64,000 bases of DNA, from assembly GCF_014697025.1 (NCBI RefSeq), contig NZ_JACJRC010000002.1, positions 62,001-126,000 of the forward strand. Reading direction: 5' to 3'. The translations under genes were made by a program, and so were the position numbers. Below the pieces are notes generated by a model. It made no database searches. It saw only the letters and a program-made list of their open reading frames with translations, and was not told where the DNA came from. This stretch comes from Alkalinema sp. FACHB-956. GTDB taxonomy: Bacteria > Cyanobacteriota > Cyanobacteriia > Leptolyngbyales > Leptolyngbyaceae. Positions 9,539 to 18,131 of this stretch are shown here, piece by piece; position 1 is the first letter of the stretch; each line of letters opens with the position of its first letter.

Positions 9539-11284
9539 TTAATTGATTTGTACCAAGCCTCCTTTCACCTTGGTTGTTGCCGTGCTGGAAATTTCTGCCC
9601 CTGCGGTTCCTTCCAGCTTTAATTCCGTTCCTCCTTTTAAATTCAGTGCTGTACCCGATTCAACTTTTAATTCTGTTCCCGCTTTGAGTTCGATCGCTTG
9701 ACGACTTTCGATTTTGATACCGTCTGATGTCATCGCAATTTTGTTGCCGTTTTGATCTTCGATCGTGATGCCTTTATCAGCTTCACTGAGTGTGATTTGA
9801 TTCCCCGCTGGGGTTGCGAATTGCATAATTTTTTGGTCGTCATCGAAGTAGAGTTTCATCTTCGATCGACTTTGGTAAACCTTCTCATGGTTATCATCAG
9901 ATCCCGGTATCGGCGCGGGTTTTGCGCTACTGTGTACCATGCCCAAAATTATGGCTTGGCGCGGATCATCATTGATAAACCCCAGAATCACTTCATCGTT
10001 CACCTCCGGTCGAAAACAAAACCCTCGTTCCTGTCCCGCATCTAAGGTGGCTAGCCTTGCCCAAGTTCCCTCATCCTCCGCATTGACCAAGGGCATCTTG
10101 ACCCGAATGCGATCTTCACCCTCAGGATCCTCATTGCTGACGACAAGACCAATTTGTAAGCCATTAATTCCCGGCAGCAGGGCAGCGGCCTTGGGTGCGG
10201 TAACGGAGTTGTGCTCTGCGGCCAGCCATTGCTCCGTATTGCCAAATTGCAGATGGGTTTTCCAGCCTTGCACTAGGTCGAAATCCTGCCGCACCCCCGT
10301 GATAAAGACATTGCCGTTATAGCGATCGCCGACGCCACTCAACCGCACCAGATCCCCCGGATTCACTGTTGCAATGCCTTCACACTTCAGCCGCCCACTA
10401 ACCCGGCTCATTTTGGACTTGAGCCACTGAGCATCGGCCCAGGCTTGGGCTTCCGCTTCTAGCAAAGCCCCATGGCGCAGGGCAAGCTGTTCCAACCCCA
10501 TCACCGCCGCGAGATCAGCACTGGCTAAATTTCCAGGGCTACTGAGACTGGGTTCATTGGCCTCCTTTTCTACAACGGTTTGCTGGGCTGCATCCCAGGT
10601 CATACTTTTAACCGCACTAAATTGCGATCGCGCATCGATCGCCGCATCCATTTCCAAGATCGTTGACCCAAATTGCAAGGTGCAAACGGGAGAACGACTG
10701 AAGTCTGGAGCCTTAATCGTGACCGTATTCGTATTCGTTAACACTAACAGCCCGTTGGCCTCCGCCCGCGTTAACAAAAAATCCCAATCCGTACAGTCGT
10801 ATTGCACCTGCTGGGGATGGGGTATAGATAGGGCCTGGACATCGGCCTCAATCCCCGCCTGATCCAGCAATTGGCTGATCATATCGCTGTCCGTTTGGTC
10901 AAAAAAGTAGGCACTTTTCCGTCCCACAGTGAGCTTGGCCGATCGGTGGCGACAATCCACAATCAGTTGCGGAGCCGTATGATCGCGAATTTTGATCTGC
11001 TGCTGAATGATGATGCCCTGAAATAGGGACACCAAATCACTGCCCGTTCCCGCCAGAATTTCAATCTCCTGTCCCGGAATGAGTTGGTTAGTATTGCTCA
11101 GGGGAAAATCGCTGGAATCCGCTGTCCCATCCAGATAGACCAAGCGAGCCGAGGCAATTTTATTGACGGTTTTAACCACATTCACCGCCAACAGTTGATG
11201 GGCCCGATCGATCTCGGTTCCACCGACTTTGATGGTGAATTCGCGATGTTCTGCGGCGATCGGGAGGGTTTTAGTGTCTGGCAT
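9539..11284 (-). CDS. cis8: eCIS VgrG-like spike protein (Cis8)
   Basis: This protein of 581 residues is read from the ATG at 11284 (MPDTKTLPI) with GGAAGGAG upstream; a longer upstream frame is less likely. The N-terminal half has the gp27/late-control-D type fold pattern. A gp5-like OB fold follows at roughly residues 375-450 (GEDRIRVKMP, VNDEVILGF, PRQAIILGMVHSS). The C-terminal part is a repetitive beta-helix with GTELKVESGTALNLKGGTEL. The protein forms the trimeric spike under the tube and carries the PAAR tip encoded next to it. The gap to the LysM gene upstream holds a MITE-like element. Confidence 0.92.
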   Translation of the reverse strand: MPDTKTLPIAAEHREFTIKVGGTEIDRAHQLLAVNVVKTVNKIASARLVYLDGTADSSDFPLSNTNQLIPGQEIEILAGTGSDLVSLFQGIIIQQQIKIRDHTAPQLIVDCRHRSAKLTVGRKSAYFFDQTDSDMISQLLDQAGIEADVQALSIPHPQQVQYDCTDWDFLLTRAEANGLLVLTNTNTVTIKAPDFSRSPVCTLQFGSTILEMDAAIDARSQFSAVKSMTWDAAQQTVVEKEANEPSLSSPGNLASADLAAVMGLEQLALRHGALLEAEAQAWADAQWLKSKMSRVSGRLKCEGIATVNPGDLVRLSGVGDRYNGNVFITGVRQDFDLVQGWKTHLQFGNTEQWLAAEHNSVTAPKAAALLPGINGLQIGLVVSNEDPEGEDRIRVKMPLVNAEDEGTWARLATLDAGQERGFCFRPEVNDEVILGFINDDPRQAIILGMVHSSAKPAPIPGSDDNHEKVYQSRSKMKLYFDDDQKIMQFATPAGNQITLSEADKGITIEDQNGNKIAMTSDGIKIESRQAIELKAGTELKVESGTALNLKGGTELKLEGTAGAEISSTATTKVKGGLVQIN

Positions 11285-11308
11285 TCTTCTGACTAACTCC
11301 TTCCTTCT

Positions 11309-11480
11309 TAATACCAAATCAACTTGTGACTGCAACCCATAATGATCCCCCTAAATCCCCCTTAATAAGGGGGACTTTGAAAGAATTTGACTAAATTCTT
11401 CCCTTTTTCTAGTTGAGCGGTGCGTAGCGCGGAGGTAGGGGGGATCAAATCTGTAGTACTGATAAATCAATTGGGTATTA
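11309..11480. mobile_element. MITE-like element inside the eCIS operon
   Basis: A segment of 172 bp begins TAATACCAAATCAACTT and ends with an imperfect inverted copy (AAATCAATTGGGTATTA, 13 of 17 positions matching). Inside are the cyanobacterial motifs GATCCCCCTAAATCCCCC and AAGGGGGA, and a GGTAGGGGGGATC near the right end. It encodes no protein. Its right end overlaps the stop codon of the LysM gene, and its left end stops just short of the vgrG Shine-Dalgarno. A related, more decayed copy in opposite orientation seems to lie at about 30504-30636. Confidence 0.65.
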
Positions 11481-12149
11481 CTCCTTTTTCAACGGTGGAA
11501 AGAACAGTTTGCTACCCGGTGTGAGTTGGCGGAAATTCTCCAATTCATTAGCCTGGGCGACTTCCAGGTAATAGCTGGGATCCCCGTAAATCTGGTAACA
11601 CAAATCCGGTAAATTATCCCCCGCTTTAATTAAGCGAACGTGGGTCAAATCTGGCGATTGATCCTGGGCGAGGGCGACCCGCGTTTGATCGTCGGCGTTG
11701 TCGGTAAAGTTGGCGGTAATGACAGCCCGCAGGGGAATTCCATCGGGTTTGAACAGCTTGTAGGCAATGGACGCACTTTTTAAAATACAGCGCTTGACTT
11801 GGAGCGTGCCCCAAACGACTTTGAGATAGTTGGGGCGGTGAATATTACCGTTGTAGCCCGTAACCGTTTGAAACGACTCCACCTTCTGCTGCACATCAAT
11901 CTTGCTACCATTGGCCCCCGTCCCATCAATAAAAAAGGTTAGGGACAAATCACCGGGTTTGACTTTTTTAAAGGTCATGCGGCTATTGGTTGTTCCGGCA
12001 CCTTGGGCACTGTCGTATTCCATTTCATAGGACAACGTGATCTCATTGGGATTGATATAGGCCGCAAACTCCCCGATCGGTTGTCCAGAATAGTCTGGGC
12101 GTTCGTAGGCTTTAATTAAAAGCTTTTCTAAGGTGCCGCGATCGCTCAT
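11478..12149 (-). CDS. cis7: eCIS LysM-type spike adaptor (Cis7)
   Basis: This 223-residue protein starts at the ATG at 12149. The last 50 residues (VRLIKAGDNLPDLCYQIYGD to PGSKLFFPP) are a LysM-like domain of the kind found in gp53/Afp7-type tail proteins, where it fits the tube to the spike and baseplate. It lies directly before vgrG, as in other eCIS operons, and starts 3 bp after the small DUF5908 gene ends. Its stop codon coincides with the terminal inverted repeat of the MITE-like element, which suggests the insertion was tolerated because it preserved the stop. Confidence 0.87.
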   Translation of the reverse strand: MSDRGTLEKLLIKAYERPDYSGQPIGEFAAYINPNEITLSYEMEYDSAQGAGTTNSRMTFKKVKPGDLSLTFFIDGTGANGSKIDVQQKVESFQTVTGYNGNIHRPNYLKVVWGTLQVKRCILKSASIAYKLFKPDGIPLRAVITANFTDNADDQTRVALAQDQSPDLTHVRLIKAGDNLPDLCYQIYGDPSYYLEVAQANELENFRQLTPGSKLFFPPLKKE

Positions 12150-12152
12150 AGT

Positions 12153-12314
12153 TTAGCGTTCCTCCTTCTGTTTAAGGATTTCCAGAACCCGTTCCACACA
12201 TTCGTTAATCAAGGTTTGTTTATCCTGGGTGGGACTGGCAGGAGTGGTTGATCCGCCGGAAGCCTGGTTACTGACTTCAACGGAAATTACAACTTCATCC
12301 ACAACGATCGGCAT
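12153..12314 (-). CDS. Small DUF5908-like eCIS protein
   Basis: A 53-residue protein is encoded between the second tube gene and the LysM gene. It starts MPIVVDEVVISVEV, has a Gly/Ser/Thr/Pro-rich centre and ends with a charged amphipathic helix (CVERVLEILKQKEER). A perfect AGGAGG lies about 8 bases before the ATG. Small proteins starting with this MPI-x-I-x-E pattern (DUF5908 family) are regularly found at this place in contractile injection operons. Their function is unknown. The gene leaves a 3-bp gap to the next start, which supports translation within the operon. Confidence 0.8.
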   Translation of the reverse strand: MPIVVDEVVISVEVSNQASGGSTTPASPTQDKQTLINECVERVLEILKQKEER

Positions 12315-12326
12315 TCTGGTTTCCTC

Positions 12327-12773
12327 CTAGGCTTGATCTAAGGTGAAATATTGATAGAAAAATTGCAAACTCTCAATGACGACAGCGTTGTTAGAGGCAT
12401 TGAAATCACTGACAGCCCATTTGGTGGGATAGGCATTGACAAGATGCCAAGTTAAGAGTGGTTCATGGGCTTCGTTCAGCAACTTAATATCAATGTTTTT
12501 CGGCTGAATGTCATAATCCTCAATGCATTGCCGCACCCAAGTCAGCACTTCCGATTTGAGGAGCAGGCCCCGCTTGAGAACGAGTTCAGGATATTTCGAT
12601 CGGGTGGGATACTTTTGGATAAACCGATTTTCTCCCCCTTCCGCAACTTCCTCTGTCCCCAGTTCTACGGACAGTCCACTCACCTCCGTAAACCGGACAT
12701 CATCGGCTTTCGGCGTAATCCCCAACACTTCAACCTTAAAGTGAAATCCCACGGGCGGATAGTAATTTGCCAT
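12327..12773 (-). CDS. eCIS inner tube protein, second paralogue
   Basis: This 148-residue protein (MANYYPPVGFHFKVEV) belongs to the gp19/Hcp-like phage tail tube family. It has the FTEVSGL motif near residue 28, the LVLKRGLLLKSEVLTW helix-strand, and a C-terminal ESLQFFYQYF strand typical of these proteins. It lies immediately after the first tube gene and before DUF5908. In eCIS operons two such paralogues are usual: one forms the long inner tube, the other an adaptor ring at the baseplate. Which is which cannot be told from sequence alone. Its place next to the LysM adaptor gene favours the adaptor role for this copy. Confidence 0.88.
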   Translation of the reverse strand: MANYYPPVGFHFKVEVLGITPKADDVRFTEVSGLSVELGTEEVAEGGENRFIQKYPTRSKYPELVLKRGLLLKSEVLTWVRQCIEDYDIQPKNIDIKLLNEAHEPLLTWHLVNAYPTKWAVSDFNASNNAVVIESLQFFYQYFTLDQA

Positions 12774-12794
12774 GGTTGTTGCGGGGTTGTGGTA

Positions 12795-13229
12795 CTAATC
12801 GTTTTGCAGTTCCAGTCCTTCGTGGGCAATTTCGATCGATTCGATCGCCACTTCATTGCCCGATGCCTTGAGTTGTGGCCCTTCCACTTTGACGGGAAAA
12901 GCATTGTGAACTTTCCAGACCATGACAGGTTGGTGTTGCTCATTCAATAAACTAATCACCAAATCCCGCCGTTCCACCGTATTCAACTTGACGGTGTTGA
13001 GCCAGTTGAAAAAGTCGTTGTCACTTTTGATAATGCCCCGTTTCAGCGTGATGTTGTTGAACTTGCGCAGTCCCGGCATTTTAATCGATGAATATTCCGG
13101 AAAGGAGCCATCCCGGTACTCGATCGCTTGGTTTTCTTGGGTCAGGCCGGAGACTTCCGAAAACCCGACACGCTTGCCCCCCCACTCAACGGTGAAATGA
13201 AAAACGGGAATAGGATAGTTGTTTGCCAT
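12795..13229 (-). CDS. eCIS inner tube protein, first paralogue
   Basis: The likely start is the ATG at 13229, giving 144 residues (MANNYPIPVFHFTVEWGG); a longer frame upstream lacks family similarity. It shows the gp19-type tube pattern: FSEVSGL near residue 25, ITLKRGIIKSDNDFFNW in the middle, and EVAIESIEIAHEGLEL at the end. It is the first tube gene after the sheath gene and is separated from it by about 170 bp that contains a hairpin. It is probably the main inner-tube subunit, pushed out when the sheath contracts. Confidence 0.9.
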   Translation of the reverse strand: MANNYPIPVFHFTVEWGGKRVGFSEVSGLTQENQAIEYRDGSFPEYSSIKMPGLRKFNNITLKRGIIKSDNDFFNWLNTVKLNTVERRDLVISLLNEQHQPVMVWKVHNAFPVKVEGPQLKASGNEVAIESIEIAHEGLELQND

Positions 13230-13271
13230 AGTGTGCCATGCCTTGTAGAGAAAATCGTAGGACGGATTCAA

Positions 13272-13292
13272 CTGTGATCGGCAAGATCACAG
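13272..13292 (-). promoter_or_regulatory. Hairpin between sheath and tube genes
   Basis: A perfect 8-bp stem (CTGTGATC / GATCACAG) with a 5-base loop lies in the 170-bp gap between the sheath gene and the first tube gene. There is no T-run after it on the minus strand, so it may be an mRNA-processing or stabilising element that adjusts sheath-to-tube ratio rather than a terminator. Confidence 0.4.
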
Positions 13293-13375
13293 AATTACCA
13301 ACAGGATTACCAATGGAAAGGGTTGCAAAGGGAGCAAGGGTTAAATTGAAGCTCGATCGAACCTGCTCCCCAAAA

Positions 13376-13405
13376 GATTCACAACGGTTTGATTCACAAC
13401 GGTTT
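13376..13405. repeat. 15-bp tandem duplication at the sheath stop codon
   Basis: Two perfect copies of GATTCACAACGGTTT lie head to tail. The second copy overlaps the stop codon of the sheath gene (13404-13406). Confidence 0.8.
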
Positions 13406-14834
13406 AAGAGGTTTGCAACTTGTGGGAGAACTTGAGGATAATAAACTCCGCCGGACGCACCACAGCCATGCCAATTTCCACGTTCATCCGACCTTCCAGA
13501 ATATCTTGGGCGGACATCGTAGTTCCCAGGCCACATTTGACGAAAAAGGCATCCTTGGGCGTTGCCCCCGCCAAGGCCCCTTCCCGCCACTTTTGCAGCA
13601 GATAGTTTTCAATCATGCCGCGCACCTTGACCCAGGTATTGGCATCATTGGGCTCAAAGACAGCCCAGTAGGTGGATTTCTTCACCGATTCCTCCACCAT
13701 GTTGTAGAAGCGACGGACGGAGACATAGCGCCATTCGTTATCATTTCCGGCTAGCGTGCGTGCGCCCCAAACTAAGGTGCCCTTTCCCGCAAAAGCTCGA
13801 ATCGCATTAATCGACTTACCTGCGCCGGGATTGACATTGAGTTCATCCTGATTGGCATTGTCTAACCGAACGACTGGCCCGACGACGGTGTTGATGCTCA
13901 CGTTGGCAGGCGCTTTCCAAACTCCTCGCGCTGCATCGACGGTTGCATAAATGCCAGCGACTGCACTGCTGGGGGGTAAGGTGGTAAACAGATCTGCTAA
14001 TTTCTTCTTGATGTTGTTATAGTTGGCTGTGTTGTAATTTGCGTTAGCTGGATCGTTGAGATTTGCCAGGGTTAAACTATTCAGAGGCCCCGCAGCGTTA
14101 TCCGCATCTGCCGCTTCATCGGGTTGGTTAATCGCGATCGTGGCATCACTGTAAGCGTAATTTAGCCCAGACTTAATAAAGGGATAGTAGGCCGCACCGT
14201 ACTTCAGGTTGTTGTTACCCAATAAGTCACGATAGGCATCAATTTCGCTGGTTACGTAGGTCGATTTGCCCCGCGTCACATCCATAACGGCAAAGCGATC
14301 CTTGAGGCGAGCGCATTGGGCCAAGACTGCCTGCATGAGTGTGCCGTAGTTGGTTCCAGCCCCCGAATCCAGGAGCACCGCATCGGGGATGACAATCAAG
14401 GTCGGCTCATCTTCCTTAGAAATCGCCTGCAAGCCCCCCAGCAGTCCCGTTGTATTATCTCCCAAGGCCACGGCTCCACTGGTGTCTCCCACGGAAACCA
14501 CATAGCATTTGCCACCGCCATTGTCGAAAAACATCCGCATACAGTAATACAGATAATGGCTGAGGGTCGGTTCCGCGATCGAGAGAATGGGGTAAATTCC
14601 GTTGCTGTCCCGCGTTTCTGATAGCGTTACGGTTAGCGTTTCGTTTTTTGCGGTGCCGAACAAACTCTCGTATTCTAATAACGAGCTAATCTTGGTGGGT
14701 TGATTGCGCAAATTGGCTGGACTGAGTTGGGTATAGCCAATAAACGCAGGAATGGCAGTTTCCACCTCAGCCACCGAGGGCGGAAAAACAGACAGTTCTT
14801 CGATGTAAACGTCGGGGGTTTTGTAGGTAGGCAT
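13404..14834 (-). CDS. cis2: eCIS contractile sheath protein (Cis2)
   Basis: This 476-residue protein starts at the ATG at 14834 (MPTYKTPDVYIEELSVFPPS). This start is the tail-sheath signature of contractile systems: a short beta-strand that hooks onto the neighbour, then P-x-V-x-E. Further sheath marks are IPAFIGYT near residue 30, VWGARTLAG and WRYVSVRRFYNMVEESV in the C-terminal third. The family forms the helical outer cylinder whose contraction drives the tube. Only one sheath gene is seen here, whereas many eCIS have two or three sheath paralogues. It precedes the tube genes in the same operon. Confidence 0.95.
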   Translation of the reverse strand: MPTYKTPDVYIEELSVFPPSVAEVETAIPAFIGYTQLSPANLRNQPTKISSLLEYESLFGTAKNETLTVTLSETRDSNGIYPILSIAEPTLSHYLYYCMRMFFDNGGGKCYVVSVGDTSGAVALGDNTTGLLGGLQAISKEDEPTLIVIPDAVLLDSGAGTNYGTLMQAVLAQCARLKDRFAVMDVTRGKSTYVTSEIDAYRDLLGNNNLKYGAAYYPFIKSGLNYAYSDATIAINQPDEAADADNAAGPLNSLTLANLNDPANANYNTANYNNIKKKLADLFTTLPPSSAVAGIYATVDAARGVWKAPANVSINTVVGPVVRLDNANQDELNVNPGAGKSINAIRAFAGKGTLVWGARTLAGNDNEWRYVSVRRFYNMVEESVKKSTYWAVFEPNDANTWVKVRGMIENYLLQKWREGALAGATPKDAFFVKCGLGTTMSAQDILEGRMNVEIGMAVVRPAEFIILKFSHKLQTS

Positions 14835-14849
14835 AGTTGAGTTGAGCGC

Positions 14850-15857
14850 TTAAGGTTTGGATAGTTGAATAATCAAATCGGCGGTCGATCGATCGATGTC
14901 CGGGGCCGGAAGGTGAGGAATTAAAATATCGCCATTCCGACTGAGCTGAATTTTGCGGCGGGCCATTTGCTGTCGAGAGACGACTTGTTGCGACTGAAAT
15001 AGCAGCACTTGCGATTGGGCATTGCCTAATAAGTTGGGGGCCAGGTCATTGGCCGTAAAATTAGGCGCTAATACCTTCGTAAAGGTAATTTGAGGTCGCT
15101 GATCCTCCGTAAAGCCCGTATCGGTTACGGTAAGTTGTCCCAATTCAAGATCGGTATATTTTTGCGTCACCACATAGTATTTCAAGGTCTCTTGCTTAGC
15201 CGTAAACGGAATTGAAAAGGCAGGAGGACTACTATAAAATGTGGGGTCGATCGTAACTTCTAAAAAGCCAAAAATATCCTGACTAATCAGTTCTTCATCC
15301 AGGTAGTAATCAGTGCGTTGACTGCGACTAGGATAGAGTTCCTCAACTTGATACAATCCGGCTGACAATCCAGTTAAATCATAGGCGATGTCTCCTTGGG
15401 TTTGAGTGCTGCCCAATACTTGATTGCGTAAAATTTGCCCCTGACTATTTTTGAGATTGACCGTGACAGGCCGATCGGGAAATTGTAGAAAATGCTGCCA
15501 CTGTGAACCAACTAAAATCGTCGATCGATGCAGATCTAAAGTAGATACAATTGTCTGATTACGATACAGCGGTTTGAATCGTCCTAAATCAAAACTAAAG
15601 GCCGTAAAGTTAGTGAAGTAGGGATTGAGTAACTTTAAAGCAAACCTCAACCGACTCCCCTCGAAAGTCACGATCGGTTGTTCCGTATCGTCTACTTCAA
15701 ATAACACATACAAGCGATCGTGATAGGATTTCGCAATGAGCCTTCCTCTTTGAAGTGCTTGAATGGTATCTCTTGGAAAAATAAAGCTAAAATCCGGACA
15801 CAATTCCCGATAGTAACTATGGGGAATTTCAACGGTAAACAGTGTTTTAAACTGCAT
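14850..15857 (-). CDS. Unknown eCIS-linked protein between cap and sheath
   Basis: The ATG at 15857 (MQFKTLFTVEIPHSYYRELC) with AGGAG 10 bases upstream gives 335 residues; a GTG 45 bp further upstream is a weaker start. The protein is rich in beta-strand-like segments with no signal peptide or membrane helix. I do not recognise the family. It sits between the DUF4255 cap gene and the sheath gene, 15 bp from the latter, so it is very likely an eCIS part. A cap or distal-end role would fit its place, but this is inference from order only. Confidence 0.75.
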   Translation of the reverse strand: MQFKTLFTVEIPHSYYRELCPDFSFIFPRDTIQALQRGRLIAKSYHDRLYVLFEVDDTEQPIVTFEGSRLRFALKLLNPYFTNFTAFSFDLGRFKPLYRNQTIVSTLDLHRSTILVGSQWQHFLQFPDRPVTVNLKNSQGQILRNQVLGSTQTQGDIAYDLTGLSAGLYQVEELYPSRSQRTDYYLDEELISQDIFGFLEVTIDPTFYSSPPAFSIPFTAKQETLKYYVVTQKYTDLELGQLTVTDTGFTEDQRPQITFTKVLAPNFTANDLAPNLLGNAQSQVLLFQSQQVVSRQQMARRKIQLSRNGDILIPHLPAPDIDRSTADLIIQLSKP

Positions 15858-15936
15858 GACTAAGGCTCTCCTATTGCCTTTCGAGGAGCCAGCAGGTAAC
15901 ACACCCTACTTGAATATTAACGAACCTGATCCCCCA

Positions 15937-16503
15937 TTAGTGATGAAGATTTATATTGATTGTGGTGAGGGGGCGTTGGACTTTTTGAGGTTCTATATCT
16001 TGCAGGATGACCATGCGGACTTTGTAGATGACAGAAGGTAAATGCTTGCCGCCAATAAAGGCCCAAACCTGATTTAATTGTTCGTAATTCAAGGACTGAA
16101 GTTCGATCGCTAACTTGCCGATTTTTGGATCAAGTCCTGGATATTCTTCCGATGTAAAAACAGAGTGAGCCTGAAAAAACAAAAGAATATAGGACAGATA
16201 CTTCAACGCCTGATCATAGAGCTTAAAATTTGCAGCAAATAACACATGCAAATTTAGCTTCAAATCTGGCTCTTGCACAACATGTTGACCATTCAGATAG
16301 CTATGGTCTGGAAGGTGGGATTTAAAAATACGATCTTCTTCCAAATTAATAATAGTGGCTCCGATCGTTTCCCCTTCCAAAGCATATTTCCCAGCTTCAT
16401 CCACCAGCCTACTCATTTCCACTTTGACGGTATCTGATCCAGTTCTCGTAAATAAGTAGGCATTCAACTCGTCTTGGAGAAATTTAAGGGCGATATCTAG
16501 CAT
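15937..16503 (-). CDS. cis16: eCIS tail terminator/cap protein, DUF4255 (Cis16)
   Basis: This 188-residue protein starts at the ATG at 16503 (MLDIALKFLQDELNAYL). It follows the DUF4255/Pvc16 N-terminal pattern: an initial helix, GETIGATIINLEEDRI, LNLHVLFAANFKLYDQALKYL and a helix with ILLFFQAHSVF. The family caps the distal end of the tube and sheath and sets where polymerisation stops. It is the first gene of the visible operon, so the promoter should lie in the AT-rich stretch 16600-16740. Confidence 0.88.
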   Translation of the reverse strand: MLDIALKFLQDELNAYLFTRTGSDTVKVEMSRLVDEAGKYALEGETIGATIINLEEDRIFKSHLPDHSYLNGQHVVQEPDLKLNLHVLFAANFKLYDQALKYLSYILLFFQAHSVFTSEEYPGLDPKIGKLAIELQSLNYEQLNQVWAFIGGKHLPSVIYKVRMVILQDIEPQKVQRPLTTININLHH

Positions 16504-16540
16504 GATAATTCATGATGTTAAGTCGGGTATTTGATAGATG

Positions 16541-16598
16541 GACTGTGATAGCTAGACTGTAATTCTAGACTGTGATAGCTAGACTGTGATACTAGACA
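16541..16598. repeat. Repeated GACTGTGATAGCTAGACTGT units upstream of the eCIS operon
   Basis: The 20-bp sequence GACTGTGATAGCTAGACTGT occurs at 16541-16560 and 16568-16587, followed by a further degraded copy. Each unit is itself made of two GACTGT half-units. The block lies 40 bp before the first eCIS gene, in its probable leader, and could be a slippage repeat or a binding-site array. Confidence 0.65.
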
Positions 16599-16749
16599 CT
16601 GTATCTTGGGCACTCTATATTTTCTAAGCTTAAATTTTTAAACTTGAAGCGTCACTGTAGTATGAAGTAACTTTAGCGAAGTCAGCATAAATTTATATTT
16701 GCATGTAAAAATACATCCTATTTGAGAAGAAATTTCGGATTCTTGATAA

Positions 16750-17970
16750 TTAAATTTCTTCCAACACCGCAAGAATGGCCTTCGGGAGTAACTGATCCTT
16801 AAACCAGACAAGCTTCGCGGGCACATCCGTTAGCTTAATGCCCGCTTTTTCCAGATTCAGGCGTTCCGAGACGGCCAAAATTAAATCCGATCGCTCGGCT
16901 TTGCGCACTTGGGCAAATTTTTTCTGCAAATATTCCGGTCGCCAGTAACCCACGATTTCCAGCAAGACCGATCGACCGTCGGGATGCACCAGGCGAAAGT
17001 CGGGAATCATGACGCTGCCGGGAATCGCGACCAAATCCACTTCCCGTTCCAATTTCCACTCCGTTTTGGTTTTGTTCCAGCGATCGACAAAGCCTTGCTC
17101 CAACATGCTGTCGTAGGTTTTGCCGGGGGGATAGTGGGTGACCAATCCACAGTCGGCCTCAAGGGTGAAGCGTCCCTTGCGCACCTGGCCGGAATAATAA
17201 TCCTTCAGTTGCAAGTCTGCGGTTAAACTCCACTTCGTGACATGCAGCAGGGCTGGTAGAAGTTTGGCCAAGGAGAGTCCGTAGCGGGTGGAGGGCTGAA
17301 ACAGGCTGGTTGGCCCATCGAGGGTGAGGGTAAAGCCATGGTCGGCGTCCCCTTCGATGTAACTCATCAATTGGAATAATTTGATATAGCGAAACAGGAG
17401 CTTGTACTGGCCCGGATCGTTGCGGTGGGCGTCAATTTGCACATGACTCGATCGATAAAAGACGCCCTGCACTTGGGATAAATTGTAGCGATGAATTAAC
17501 GCTTCCGGCGTCGGCGCATCAAAGGTCGTGAGAATTTGGTTATCGGGCAGATCGGCATAGAGTCCGGCTTGGACTTGTTCGACTAATACTTCTTGACCGA
17601 GTTCCTGGGTCAGTTGGTTTGCCACGGTTTCCAGGGTGGCGGTGGTATTTTGGCGGCTGGGAATTGTGGTGGCAGAGAGGGCAAACACCTTTTCCCGCAA
17701 CATCGGCGGCTCCAAAGGACTCACCGTTTCAAACTCACTAAAAGCACTGGTCAGCAAATGGGCTAATCCCCGCTTGACCCGATAGTCCGTTTCTTCCCCT
17801 TCCAACTCCTGCAACAGTCGATTCAGTTCCCCCCGCTTGTCCCCCTTGGCGGACTGGAAAATGGCAATCAAATCCGCAGCCATTTCTAGGACATCATCGG
17901 TTAGGGCTAGGCGTTTCGGCTGCACCTCTTCACCGTTGAAACGATGCATGAGTAAATCGGTGGGTAACAT
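16750..17970 (-). CDS. DUF790 (Bax1-type) nuclease family protein
   Basis: This 406-residue protein starts at the ATG at 17970 (MLPTDLLMHRFNGEEVQPKR). The N-terminal half matches DUF790, including LPTDLL and the RGLAHLL block. The C-terminal part holds a PD-(D/E)xK-like nuclease core: MIPDFRLVHPDGRSVLLEIVG (PDF acid, then E-x-VGYW) near residues 325-350. In archaea the family member Bax1 is a nuclease partner of the XPB helicase. No such helicase gene is next to it here. It reads in the same direction as the eCIS operon but about 250 bp upstream, so it is probably a separate unit. Confidence 0.82.
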   Translation of the reverse strand: MLPTDLLMHRFNGEEVQPKRLALTDDVLEMAADLIAIFQSAKGDKRGELNRLLQELEGEETDYRVKRGLAHLLTSAFSEFETVSPLEPPMLREKVFALSATTIPSRQNTTATLETVANQLTQELGQEVLVEQVQAGLYADLPDNQILTTFDAPTPEALIHRYNLSQVQGVFYRSSHVQIDAHRNDPGQYKLLFRYIKLFQLMSYIEGDADHGFTLTLDGPTSLFQPSTRYGLSLAKLLPALLHVTKWSLTADLQLKDYYSGQVRKGRFTLEADCGLVTHYPPGKTYDSMLEQGFVDRWNKTKTEWKLEREVDLVAIPGSVMIPDFRLVHPDGRSVLLEIVGYWRPEYLQKKFAQVRKAERSDLILAVSERLNLEKAGIKLTDVPAKLVWFKDQLLPKAILAVLEEI

Positions 17971-18131
17971 GGAAGCTTACAGGACACGACCTATTCAACC
18001 ATACTGGAAACAGGACTGATAACACAACCGTTGTCGATCTCTGGAGAGATAACTCGGTGCAACATCTTCACGGAAATAACTCTATGAGAATAATGAGAGA
18101 TTACTACAAGCCAACATTGACAAGCCAATAT

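Noticed and set aside
1-16503. Prophage or type VI secretion locus
   Set aside because: No capsid, portal, terminase, lysis or integrase gene and no TssJLM-type membrane gene is present; DUF4255, DUF5908 and LysM proteins with the Cis12-like baseplate point to eCIS.
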